Assembly (NCBI RefSeq): GCF_002872475.1
Contig: NZ_CP025682.1
Span: 372,001-436,000 of the forward strand
Source: Pseudazoarcus pumilus
GTDB lineage: Bacteria; Pseudomonadota; Gammaproteobacteria; Burkholderiales; Rhodocyclaceae
Direction of reading: 5' to 3'
Length of the DNA: 64,000 nucleotides
In this document: one piece after another, positions 49,123 through 57,256 of the stretch
Numbering within the stretch: the stretch's first letter is position 1
Layout of the letters: each line of letters begins with the position of its first letter
Position numbers and translations under genes: made by a program
Notes under the pieces: generated by a model
The model's input: only the letters and a program-made list of their open reading frames with translations
What the model was told of the DNA's origin: nothing
Database searches by the model: none

Positions 49123-50925
49123 TTACTCCTCCTCGGCTTCCTGTTGCTGCAACGCCCACATGCGCGCGTAGTCGCCGCCTGCCGCGAGCAATTCGTCGTG
49201 GCGACCGCGCTCGACGATGCGGCCCTGGTCGAGCACGATGATTTCATCTGCGTCCATCACCGTGGACAGCCGATGCGCGATGACGATCGCGGTGCGTCCC
49301 GCGGCGGCACGTTCGAGCTGCGTCTGGATGGCCTTCTCGGTGCGCGAATCCAGCGCCGAGGTGGCTTCGTCGAAGATCAGGATGGCGGGGTTCTTGAGCA
49401 GCGCGCGCGCGATCGCCACGCGCTGCTTCTCGCCGCCGGAGAGTTTCAGGCCGCGTTCGCCCACGCGCGTGTCGAAGCCGGCCGGCAGGCGTGCGACGAA
49501 GTCGGTCAGTTGCGCCGCGCGCGCGGCCGCCTCGACTTCCTCGCGGCTCGCATCGGGGCGTCCGTACTGGATGTTGTAGAACAGCGTGTCGTTGAACAGC
49601 ACGGTGTCCTGCGGAACGATGCCGATGGCGCTGCGCAGGCTCAATTGCGTGAGGCTGCGCAGGTCGTGGCCGTTGATGCGGATGGCGCCGGCGCCGACGT
49701 CGTAGAAGCGGTAGAGCAGGCGCGCCAGCGTCGACTTGCCCGAACCCGAATGCCCCACGACGGCCACGGTGTGACCGGCCGGCACCTCGAAATCGACGTC
49801 CTCGAGGATCTGCCTCTCGGGATCGTAGGAGAAGCCCACGTGCTCGAAACGCACCGCCGCCGGGCCCGGCTGCAGCGTCAGCGCGTCCGGTGCGTCGGCG
49901 ATCTCGCGGTTCTCGTGCATCAGGCCGAACATGCGCTCGATGTCGGTCAGCGACTGGCGCAGTTCGCGATAGATCACGCCGAGGAAGTTGAGCGGGATGT
50001 AGAGCTGGATCAGGAAGGCGTTGACCAGCACGATGTCGCCGATGGTCATCTCGCCGGTGGCCACGCGGTCTGCGGCCTGCCACATCATCAGCGTCACGCC
50101 CACCGACACGATCGCCGCCTGGCCGATGTTGAGCCCGGACAGCGAGAACTGGTTCTTCATCTGCGCGCGCGTCCATTTGTCCACCTGCTCGTCGTAGCGG
50201 CGCGCCTCGAACTCCTCGTTGTTGAAGTACTTGACCGTCTCGAAGTTGAGCAGGGAGTCGATGGCGCGCGCATTGGCCGCCGAGTCGAGCTCGTTGGCGT
50301 GACGCCGCAACGCCGTGCGCCAGTTCGTCACCTGCACCGTGAACACGATGTACAGACTCAGGGTGACCAGAGTAATGATGGCGAAGATCGCATCGTAGGT
50401 GACCAGCAGGATGCCGATCACCAGCGAGATCTCCACCAGCGTGGGCAGGATGGAATACAGCGTGTAGCTGATCAGCGAGTTGATCGAACGCGTGCCGCGT
50501 TCGATGTCGCGGGTGAGCCCGCCGGTCTGGCGCTCCAGATGAAAGCGCAGGGACAGTGCGTGCAGATGGCGGAAGACCTGCAGCGAGATGCGCCTCACCG
50601 CCTGTTGCGTGACCCGCGCGAAGATGATCTCGCGCAGCTCGGTGAGCAGCGAATTGGAGAATCGCAGCACACCGTAGGCCAGCAGCAGCGCCGCCGGCAC
50701 GACGATGAACGCCTGTTCAGGGGTGATCGTCAGCGCGTCGATGACGCCCTTGAACACCACCGGCACCGCGACGTTGGCCCCCTTGGCGGCGATCAGACAG
50801 GCCAGCGCGAAGATCACGCGACCCTTGTAGGCCCACAGATAGGGCAACAGGCTCTTCAGGGTCTGCCAGTCGCGGCGCTCCGTGGGTTCGGGGCCGGGCA
50901 GGGCGGTGGCGGCGGATCGTCTCAT
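49123..50925 (-). CDS. Atm1-like ABC exporter (fused permease/ATPase)
   Basis: The 600-residue half-transporter has a six-helix membrane domain (about 30-320) and an ATPase domain. The ATPase shows GHSGSGKST (Walker A), LSGGEKQRVAIARA (signature) and ILIFDEATSALDSRTE (Walker B/D-loop). The long intracellular part RRHANELDSAANARAIDSLL followed by FETVKYFNNE is typical of the Atm1/HMT1 subfamily. Those proteins export glutathione-linked or metal-sulfur compounds. Position beside sulfur assimilation is compatible but not proof. No periplasmic partner is needed. Confidence 0.88.
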   Translation of the reverse strand: MRRSAATALPGPEPTERRDWQTLKSLLPYLWAYKGRVIFALACLIAAKGANVAVPVVFKGVIDALTITPEQAFIVVPAALLLAYGVLRFSNSLLTELREIIFARVTQQAVRRISLQVFRHLHALSLRFHLERQTGGLTRDIERGTRSINSLISYTLYSILPTLVEISLVIGILLVTYDAIFAIITLVTLSLYIVFTVQVTNWRTALRRHANELDSAANARAIDSLLNFETVKYFNNEEFEARRYDEQVDKWTRAQMKNQFSLSGLNIGQAAIVSVGVTLMMWQAADRVATGEMTIGDIVLVNAFLIQLYIPLNFLGVIYRELRQSLTDIERMFGLMHENREIADAPDALTLQPGPAAVRFEHVGFSYDPERQILEDVDFEVPAGHTVAVVGHSGSGKSTLARLLYRFYDVGAGAIRINGHDLRSLTQLSLRSAIGIVPQDTVLFNDTLFYNIQYGRPDASREEVEAAARAAQLTDFVARLPAGFDTRVGERGLKLSGGEKQRVAIARALLKNPAILIFDEATSALDSRTEKAIQTQLERAAAGRTAIVIAHRLSTVMDADEIIVLDQGRIVERGRHDELLAAGGDYARMWALQQQEAEEE

Positions 50926-51049
50926 GTGGCGATTCTATCCGCTCCCTGCCTGCGGGTTGGTGCGGTCGGCATGGTCCTATGCGGCGAGTGACGGTACGCA
51001 CTTGAGTTGTCGCTCGAAGAGCACCTCGTGACGCGCCTGCCTGCTGCCG

Positions 51050-51100
51050 CCGTGGCAGTATGGGAAGCGTGACCCCTTCGTCCTGGCCGTGGCAGTATGG
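51050..51100. repeat. 14-bp direct repeat upstream of the beta-oxidation operon
   Basis: CCGTGGCAGTATGG occurs at 51050-51063 and again at 51087-51100, 37 bp apart. The second copy ends 45 bp before the first gene start. It could be a paired operator for a fatty-acid regulator; no -10/-35 pair was convincingly placed. Confidence 0.45.
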
Positions 51101-51145
51101 AGGTCCGGGTGCCCCGCTGCGGCCTGGAACAGAGGAGGTGCCAAG

Positions 51146-53551
51146 ATGGGCTGGATACTGTTGATTGCGGCGATTGCGGCAATCGCGTTCGTCTTCCGAC
51201 ATGGCCCGACGCGTCGCCGCCTGATCGTCACGCCCGCATACCGGGCGTTCGCCCGGGCCACGCCGAGCATGTCGCAGACCGAGCGCGACGCGCTCGAGGC
51301 CGGCACCGTGTGGTGGGAAGGGCAGCTGTTTTCCGGGCGGCCCGACTGGGACCAGCTGCTCGACATCCCCTGGCCGCGGCTCACCGACGAGGAGCAGGCC
51401 TTTCTCGACGGCGAGACCGAGCAGTTGTGCCGCATGATCGACGACTGGAACTTCACGCGCCGGCTCGACATGTCGCCCGAAGTGTGGGAATTCATTCGCC
51501 GCCGCGGCTTCTTTTCACTGATCATTCCTAAGGAATACGGCGGCAAGGGCTTTTCGGCCTACGCGCACTCGCAGGTCGTGACCAAGCTCGCGGCGTGCTC
51601 GTCGGCGCCGGCCGTGTCGGTGATGGTGCCCAATTCGCTGGGACCGGCCGAACTGCTGCTGGCCTATGGCACCGACGCGCAGAAGGACCACTGGCTGCCG
51701 CGCCTGGCAGCCGGTGACGAGGTTCCGGCCTTCGCCCTGACCAGCCCGTGGGCCGGTTCGGACGCGGCCTCGATTCCCGATGCGGGGGTGATCTGTCACG
51801 GTCGTTGGAAGGGGCGCAAGGTGCTCGGCATGCGCGTCACCTTCGACAAGCGCTATATCACGCTCGCGCCGGTGTGCACGGTGTTCGGCCTGGCTTTCCG
51901 CCTGTACGACCCCGATCATCTGCTGGGCGAGACCGAGGATCTGGGCATCACCGTGGCGCTGGTGCCGCGCGCGCATCCCGGCGTGGAAATCGGCCGCCGT
52001 CATCTGCCGCTGGACGCCATCTGGATGAACGGCCCGATCCGCGGCAGGGACGTGTTCATGCCGCTGGAGTTCATCATCGGCGGGCCGGAGCGCGCCGGAC
52101 AGGGCTGGCGCATGCTGATGGAGTGCCTCGCCGCCGGGCGCAGCATCTCGTTGCCGGCGGCCAACACCGGCACGCAGAAGCTCACCGCGCGTGCGGTCGG
52201 CGCCTATGCACGCGTGCGCCGCCAGTTCCGCACGCCGATCGGGCGCTTCGAAGGCGTCGAGGAGGCGCTCGGCCGCATCGCCGCCAACACCTGGCTGTGC
52301 GATGCCGCCCGTGTATTCACGGCCGGCGCGCTGGACCTGGGCGAGCGTCCCTCGGTGGTCTCGGCCATCGTCAAGTACCACGTCACCGAACGCGCACGCC
52401 AGACCGTCAACGACGGCATGGACGTGATCGGCGGCAAGGGCATCTGCCTGGGGCCGCAGAACTTCCTCGGGCGAACCTACCAGCAACTGCCGATCGGCAT
52501 CACCGTCGAGGGTGCCAACATCCTCACACGCAGCCTGATCCTCTTCGGCCAGGGTGCGGTCCGCTGCCATCCGTATCTGCGACAGGAAATGCAGGCGATC
52601 GTCGACGGCGACGAGGCCGGCTTCGAACGGGCTTTCCTCGCGCATGTGAAGACCTTCTCGCGCAACCTCATGCGTACCTTCGCCACCGGCGTGTTCGGCT
52701 CGCGGCTGCTCGGCACACCGAGTCGCGCGGGCGAGCACACGCGCCGCTACTGTCAGCAGCTCACGCGTCAGTCGGCCGCATTCGCGGTCCTCTCCGACGT
52801 GTGCATGTTCACGCTCGGCGCCACGCTCAAGCGTCGCGAACGGCTGTCGGCGCGGCTCGGCGACGTCCTGTCGCTGCTGTACCTGATGAGCGCTGGCCTG
52901 CGTCGCTTCGAGGCCGAGGGTCGACCCGAGGAAGATGCCCCGCTGCTGCATGCGGCGATGTGGGATGCGATGTTCCGCGTGCAGATCGCCTTCGAGGGGG
53001 TGCTCGCGAACCTTCCGAACCGCAAGCTCGCGTGGCTGCTCGCGCGCTTCCTCTTTCCGCTGGGGCGGCCCTATGTCGTGCCGCCGGACCGCTTCGGTGC
53101 TGCGGCCGCGGCCACGCTGCTCGCGCCGTCGAGTACGCGCGAGCGCCTGACGCAGCCGATCTCGGTGTCCGGCGACGAGGACGCCCCGCTGGTCGCGCTC
53201 GATGCCGCACTCGAGGCGACGATAGACGCCGAGCCGCTGGAGGCGCGCGTGAGCGCGGCGCTGCGTGACGGCCGCTTCGCGCCGGGGGCGCTGGCCAGCG
53301 GTGACGTCGACGAGATCTGGCAGCGCGCGCACGCGGCCGGCCTGATCGACGCGGCCGAACTCGCGCGAATCGAGCGGCGCAATCGCTTGCGCGACAAGGT
53401 CATCCGCGTCGACGACTTTCCGGTCGACTTCGACCTGCGTGCGAATCTGTGCACCACCGATCTGGCCATGACGGACGAAAACACCGCGGTCGCCCCTAAA
53501 ATGAAGACCCGAACGAGACGCCAACGCAAAGGTCCATCCACCGGTGAGTGA
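51146..53551 (+). CDS. fadE: Long FadE-type acyl-CoA dehydrogenase
   Basis: The 801-residue protein carries out the first oxidation of acyl-CoA to 2-enoyl-CoA and donates electrons to ETF. A membrane-type N-terminal segment (WILLIAAIAAIAFVF) precedes the dehydrogenase domains (about 90-480; LIIPKEYGGKGFSAYAHSQV, FALTSPWAGSDAAS, QLPIGITVEGANILTRSLI). A long FadE C-terminal domain follows, as in E. coli FadE (814 residues). The ATG at 51146 has GAGGAGG upstream. It heads a five-gene operon and overlaps the thiolase gene by 8 bases. Confidence 0.92.
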   Translation: MGWILLIAAIAAIAFVFRHGPTRRRLIVTPAYRAFARATPSMSQTERDALEAGTVWWEGQLFSGRPDWDQLLDIPWPRLTDEEQAFLDGETEQLCRMIDDWNFTRRLDMSPEVWEFIRRRGFFSLIIPKEYGGKGFSAYAHSQVVTKLAACSSAPAVSVMVPNSLGPAELLLAYGTDAQKDHWLPRLAAGDEVPAFALTSPWAGSDAASIPDAGVICHGRWKGRKVLGMRVTFDKRYITLAPVCTVFGLAFRLYDPDHLLGETEDLGITVALVPRAHPGVEIGRRHLPLDAIWMNGPIRGRDVFMPLEFIIGGPERAGQGWRMLMECLAAGRSISLPAANTGTQKLTARAVGAYARVRRQFRTPIGRFEGVEEALGRIAANTWLCDAARVFTAGALDLGERPSVVSAIVKYHVTERARQTVNDGMDVIGGKGICLGPQNFLGRTYQQLPIGITVEGANILTRSLILFGQGAVRCHPYLRQEMQAIVDGDEAGFERAFLAHVKTFSRNLMRTFATGVFGSRLLGTPSRAGEHTRRYCQQLTRQSAAFAVLSDVCMFTLGATLKRRERLSARLGDVLSLLYLMSAGLRRFEAEGRPEEDAPLLHAAMWDAMFRVQIAFEGVLANLPNRKLAWLLARFLFPLGRPYVVPPDRFGAAAAATLLAPSSTRERLTQPISVSGDEDAPLVALDAALEATIDAEPLEARVSAALRDGRFAPGALASGDVDEIWQRAHAAGLIDAAELARIERRNRLRDKVIRVDDFPVDFDLRANLCTTDLAMTDENTAVAPKMKTRTRRQRKGPSTGE

Positions 53552-54827
53552 AGCCATCTACATCGTCGACGGCGCGCGCACGCCCTTCCTCAAGGCACGC
53601 GGCCGGCCCGGCCCGTTTTCGGCAGCCGATCTGGCCACCGCCTGCGGCACGCAACTGCTCGCGCGACAGCCCTTCGCGCCGGACGCGCTCGACCAGGTCA
53701 TTCTCGGCTGCGCCAGTCCGGCGCCAGACGAGGCCAACATCGCGCGCGTGGTCGCGCTGCGCATGGGCTGCGGCCACCGCATGCCGGCGTGGACCACGCA
53801 GCGCAACTGCGCCTCCGGCCTGCAGGCCATCGATTCGGCCTGCGCCGAGATCCGGCTGGGGCGCGCCGAACTGATGCTCGCCGGTGGCGTCGACGCGCTT
53901 TCACGCACGCCGTTGATGTTCTCGGACGCCTTCGTGCGCTGGCTCGCCGACTGGCGCGGCGCGCCCGGACTGCGTGCGCGCCTGCGTCTGATGCGTCGTC
54001 TGCGCCTGCGCGATCTGGCGCCGGAGCCGGCGCTGGTGCGCGGGTTGACCGACCCGGTGATCGGCCAGATGATGGGTCAGACGGCCGAGAATCTGGCTGC
54101 GCGCTTCGGCATTTCGCGCGACGAGATGGACACCTGGGCGCTGCGCAGCCACGCCCGCGCCGTGGCTGCGCGCGAGGCCGGACTGTTCGACGAGATCGTG
54201 CCGCTGATCGGCCCCGACGGCGCGCTCTATGCGAGCGACGACGGCGTGCGCCCGGATTCCGGTCCGGCCGACCTGGCGCGCTTGAAACCCTTGTTCGACC
54301 GCAAGTACGGCAATGTCACGGCCGGCAACAGCTCGCAGGTCACCGACGGCGCGGCCTGGCTGGTGCTGGCGAGCGAACGCGCCGTCGAACGCCACGGCCT
54401 GCGACCGCAGGCGCGCATCGTCGATTGCGCCTGGGCCGCGCTCGATCCGGCCGAGATGGGTCTGGGGCCGGTGCACGCATGCGCACCGCTGCTCGCGCGC
54501 AATGACCTGAGCGGGTCCGACATCGGCCTGTGGGAGATCAACGAGGCCTTCGCCGCGCAGGTCATCGCCTGTTTGCGCGCGTGGGAAGACGAAGACTATT
54601 GCCGCGATGAATTCGGCATGGACTGCGGCACCGGCGCGCCGCCGATCGGGCGCATCAACATCGATGGCGGCGCGATCGCGCTGGGGCACCCGGTCGGCGC
54701 CACCGGGCCGCGCATCGTCCTGCACCTGGTCGCGGCGATGCGCCGCGAGGCCGTCGCGCGCGGCATCGCCACGCTGTGCGTGGGCGGCGGGCAGGGGGGC
54801 GCTATGCTGCTGGAGGCGGTCGAATGA
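53544..54827 (+). CDS. Acetyl-CoA C-acyltransferase (thiolase, FadI-like)
   Basis: The 427-residue thiolase cleaves 3-ketoacyl-CoA with CoA. The acyl-accepting Cys89 is in RNCASGLQ. The active-site histidines are in NEAFAAQ and GHPVGATGPR, and the second cysteine is in LCVGGGQGG. The start is GTG at 53544, overlapping the fadE stop. The insert near 130-165 (arginine-rich, LRARLRLMRRLRLRD) resembles the membrane-associated loop of the long-chain FadI-type enzymes. The next gene starts inside its stop codon. Confidence 0.92.
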   Translation: MSEAIYIVDGARTPFLKARGRPGPFSAADLATACGTQLLARQPFAPDALDQVILGCASPAPDEANIARVVALRMGCGHRMPAWTTQRNCASGLQAIDSACAEIRLGRAELMLAGGVDALSRTPLMFSDAFVRWLADWRGAPGLRARLRLMRRLRLRDLAPEPALVRGLTDPVIGQMMGQTAENLAARFGISRDEMDTWALRSHARAVAAREAGLFDEIVPLIGPDGALYASDDGVRPDSGPADLARLKPLFDRKYGNVTAGNSSQVTDGAAWLVLASERAVERHGLRPQARIVDCAWAALDPAEMGLGPVHACAPLLARNDLSGSDIGLWEINEAFAAQVIACLRAWEDEDYCRDEFGMDCGTGAPPIGRINIDGGAIALGHPVGATGPRIVLHLVAAMRREAVARGIATLCVGGGQGGAMLLEAVE

Positions 54828-56797
54828 GCAGCCCCTGGGGTGCGCACATGCGTGTCGAACGCGACTGGGAGGGCGTGGCCTGGCTGATGCTCGATCGCGC
54901 CGGCGAGCGCGTCAACAGCCTGTCGGGTGCCATGCTCGACGAGCTCGACCGCATCGTCGACGAGCTCGAGGACGATGCCCCCAATGGGCTGGTGATCGCC
55001 TCGGCCAAGGAGGCCGGTTTCGTGGCCGGCGCCGACATCGATGAACTCGAGGCCATCGATTCCCCCGCAGCCGCACGCGCGCTGGCCGAGCGCGGGGTGA
55101 AGCTCTTCGATCGCATCGCCCGCCTGCCGTTTCCGACCGTCGCCCTGATCCGCGGCCACTGCCTGGGCGGTGGGCTGGAACTGGCGCTGGCGTGCACCTA
55201 CCGCGTCGTCGTCGACGACCCCGGAACGCGACTGGGTCTGCCGGAAGTGCAACTGGGCATCGTGCCGGCCTGGGGCGGCATCCGGCGCCTGCCGGCGCTG
55301 GTCGGTCCGCCGGTGGCGCTCGACATGCTGCTCACCGGGCGTCGCGTGTCGGCGCGGCGCGCGCGCAAGCTCGGGCTGGCCGACGTGTGCGTGGCGCCGC
55401 GCGTGATGGAAAACGCCGCGCGTCGCGTCGTCATGTCCGGCCGTCAGTGCCGTCATCTGCCGATGCGCGAACTGCTCATGGCCACGCTGCTGCGCCGACT
55501 GGTCGCGAGCCGCGCACGCACGCGCCTGGCCACGCGTGTGCGCCGCGAACATTACCCGGCGCCGTACGCGATCCTCGACATCTGGGGGCGTCACGCTGGC
55601 GACGCGCTCGCCGTGCCCGACGCCCATCCGGCCTCGCTGGCCACGCTGGCGTGTTCCGACACCGCGCACAATCTGCTGCGCGTGTTCCGTTTGCGCGAGC
55701 GCCTGCAGCGACTCGGGCGAGAAGCCGGAGGCGAACCGTTGCGGCGTGTGCATGTGGTCGGCGCCGGGACCATGGGGGGCGACATCGCCGCCCTGTGCGC
55801 CGACCGTGGCTTCGACGTGACGCTGCAGGACGAGCGCGTCGAAGCCATCGCCGCGGCCATCGGCCGGGCCGTGACGGGCTGGCGGCGGCGCCACCAGGAC
55901 GACGAGGCGGCGGTGCGTGCCGCGCGCGACCGCCTGGTGCCGGATCCACATGGCTACGGCATCGCGCATGCCGATCTCGTGATCGAGGCCATCGCCGAGA
56001 ATGTGGACGCAAAACGCGCGCTGTTCACCCGCATCGAGGGTGAGGCGCGTGCCGATGCGGTGCTCGCGACCAATACCTCCAGCCTGGCCATCGAAGCCAT
56101 TGCGCGCGGCATGGCAAAGCCGCGCCGCCTGATCGGCCTGCATTTCTTCAACCCGGTCGCACGCATGCCGCTGGTGGAGGTCGTCGCGCAGCGTGGCGCC
56201 GGGCGCGCAGCGCACTCGCGCGCGCTGGGTTTCGTGCATGCGCTGGGCAAGCTGCCGCTGCCGGTGGCGAGTGCCCCGGGCTTTCTCGTCAACGCCGCGC
56301 TCGCGCCGTATCTGTTCGAGGCCCTGCGCTGTGTCGAGGACGGTATCCCGCCGGCCACCATCGACGAGGCCATGTGTGCCTGGGGCATGGCGATCGGGCC
56401 GGTCGAACTGGTCGACCGCATCGGCCTCGACGTGGCCCTGGCCGCCGGGCGCGGACTGGGCCTCGATCCGGTGCCGGCGCAGCTGGCCGAGCATGTCGAG
56501 GCCGGCCGGCTCGGCGCGAAGTCCGGACAGGGCTACTATCGCTGGAAGGATGGCCGACCGCAGGCGGGCGCGGCGCCCGGTGCGGCGCCGGGTCTGGCCG
56601 GGCGTCTGGTCGCACCGCTGGTCGCCGCCGCGCGCGATGCGCTCGCGCGCGGCGTGGTCGCCGACGCGGATCTGGCCGACGCCGGCATGATCTTCGGCGC
56701 CGGTTTTCCGCCCTTCACCGGCGGGCCGTTGCACGCCGAGGCGCGCTGGCCGCTTGCCGAACCCGAAACCGACGATCAGGAAGAAGTCTTCCCATGA
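54824..56797 (+). CDS. Enoyl-CoA hydratase/3-hydroxyacyl-CoA dehydrogenase, FadJ-type order
   Basis: The 657-residue bifunctional enzyme has an N-terminal hydratase (catalytic Glu119 in GHCLGGGLELA and Glu141 in GLPEVQLG). A NAD-dependent dehydrogenase follows (Rossmann VVGAGTMGGDIA near residue 305, LHFFNPVARMPLVEVV). It is shorter than E. coli FadB/FadJ (about 715-730). It hydrates 2-enoyl-CoA and oxidises the product to 3-ketoacyl-CoA for the upstream thiolase. ATG overlap (ATGA) with the thiolase and with the next gene indicates tight coupling. Confidence 0.9.
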   Translation: MSSPWGAHMRVERDWEGVAWLMLDRAGERVNSLSGAMLDELDRIVDELEDDAPNGLVIASAKEAGFVAGADIDELEAIDSPAAARALAERGVKLFDRIARLPFPTVALIRGHCLGGGLELALACTYRVVVDDPGTRLGLPEVQLGIVPAWGGIRRLPALVGPPVALDMLLTGRRVSARRARKLGLADVCVAPRVMENAARRVVMSGRQCRHLPMRELLMATLLRRLVASRARTRLATRVRREHYPAPYAILDIWGRHAGDALAVPDAHPASLATLACSDTAHNLLRVFRLRERLQRLGREAGGEPLRRVHVVGAGTMGGDIAALCADRGFDVTLQDERVEAIAAAIGRAVTGWRRRHQDDEAAVRAARDRLVPDPHGYGIAHADLVIEAIAENVDAKRALFTRIEGEARADAVLATNTSSLAIEAIARGMAKPRRLIGLHFFNPVARMPLVEVVAQRGAGRAAHSRALGFVHALGKLPLPVASAPGFLVNAALAPYLFEALRCVEDGIPPATIDEAMCAWGMAIGPVELVDRIGLDVALAAGRGLGLDPVPAQLAEHVEAGRLGAKSGQGYYRWKDGRPQAGAAPGAAPGLAGRLVAPLVAAARDALARGVVADADLADAGMIFGAGFPPFTGGPLHAEARWPLAEPETDDQEEVFP

Positions 56798-57237
56798 GCC
56801 ACATGCATCACCCTCCGAAGCCGTCGCACGAGACCCTGCCCGCGACCCTGCCCGCCGGGCGCATGCCTGAACTGCGCATGATGACCATGCCGGCCGACGC
56901 CAACCCGGCCGGCGACGTGTTCGGCGGCTGGATCATGGCGCAGGTCGACATCGCCGGCTCGATTCCCGCGCATCGTCTGGCGCGCGGGCGCGTGGTCACC
57001 GTGGCGGTCAATGCGTTCACCTTCCGCGAGCCGGTCTCCATCGGCGATCTGGTGAGCTTCTACGCCGAGGTCGTGCGCGTCGGCCACTCGTCGATCACGG
57101 TCGATGTAGAGGTCTTCGCCGAGCGCGACCCGAGCGCGCCCAAGGTGGTCAAGGTGACCGAGGCGACGCTGACCTATGTCGCGCTCGACGAGGAAGGCAA
57201 CAAGCGGGCGGTCCATCCGCCGGGCGAGCCCCGCTAA
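56794..57237 (+). CDS. Acyl-CoA thioesterase, hot-dog fold
   Basis: A 147-residue YciA/BACH-like hot-dog thioesterase. The segment MPADANPAGDVFGGWIMAQVD contains the catalytic Asn/Asp-type region. RGRVVTVAVNAFTFREPVSIGD and the C-terminal EATLTYVALDEEGNKR are typical. It releases CoA from acyl-CoA and may relieve CoA depletion during fatty-acid use. It overlaps the upstream gene by 4 bases and lies 19 bp before the next. Confidence 0.88.
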   Translation: MSHMHHPPKPSHETLPATLPAGRMPELRMMTMPADANPAGDVFGGWIMAQVDIAGSIPAHRLARGRVVTVAVNAFTFREPVSIGDLVSFYAEVVRVGHSSITVDVEVFAERDPSAPKVVKVTEATLTYVALDEEGNKRAVHPPGEPR

Positions 57238-57256
57238 GCCGCGACAGGAGGCAGTC

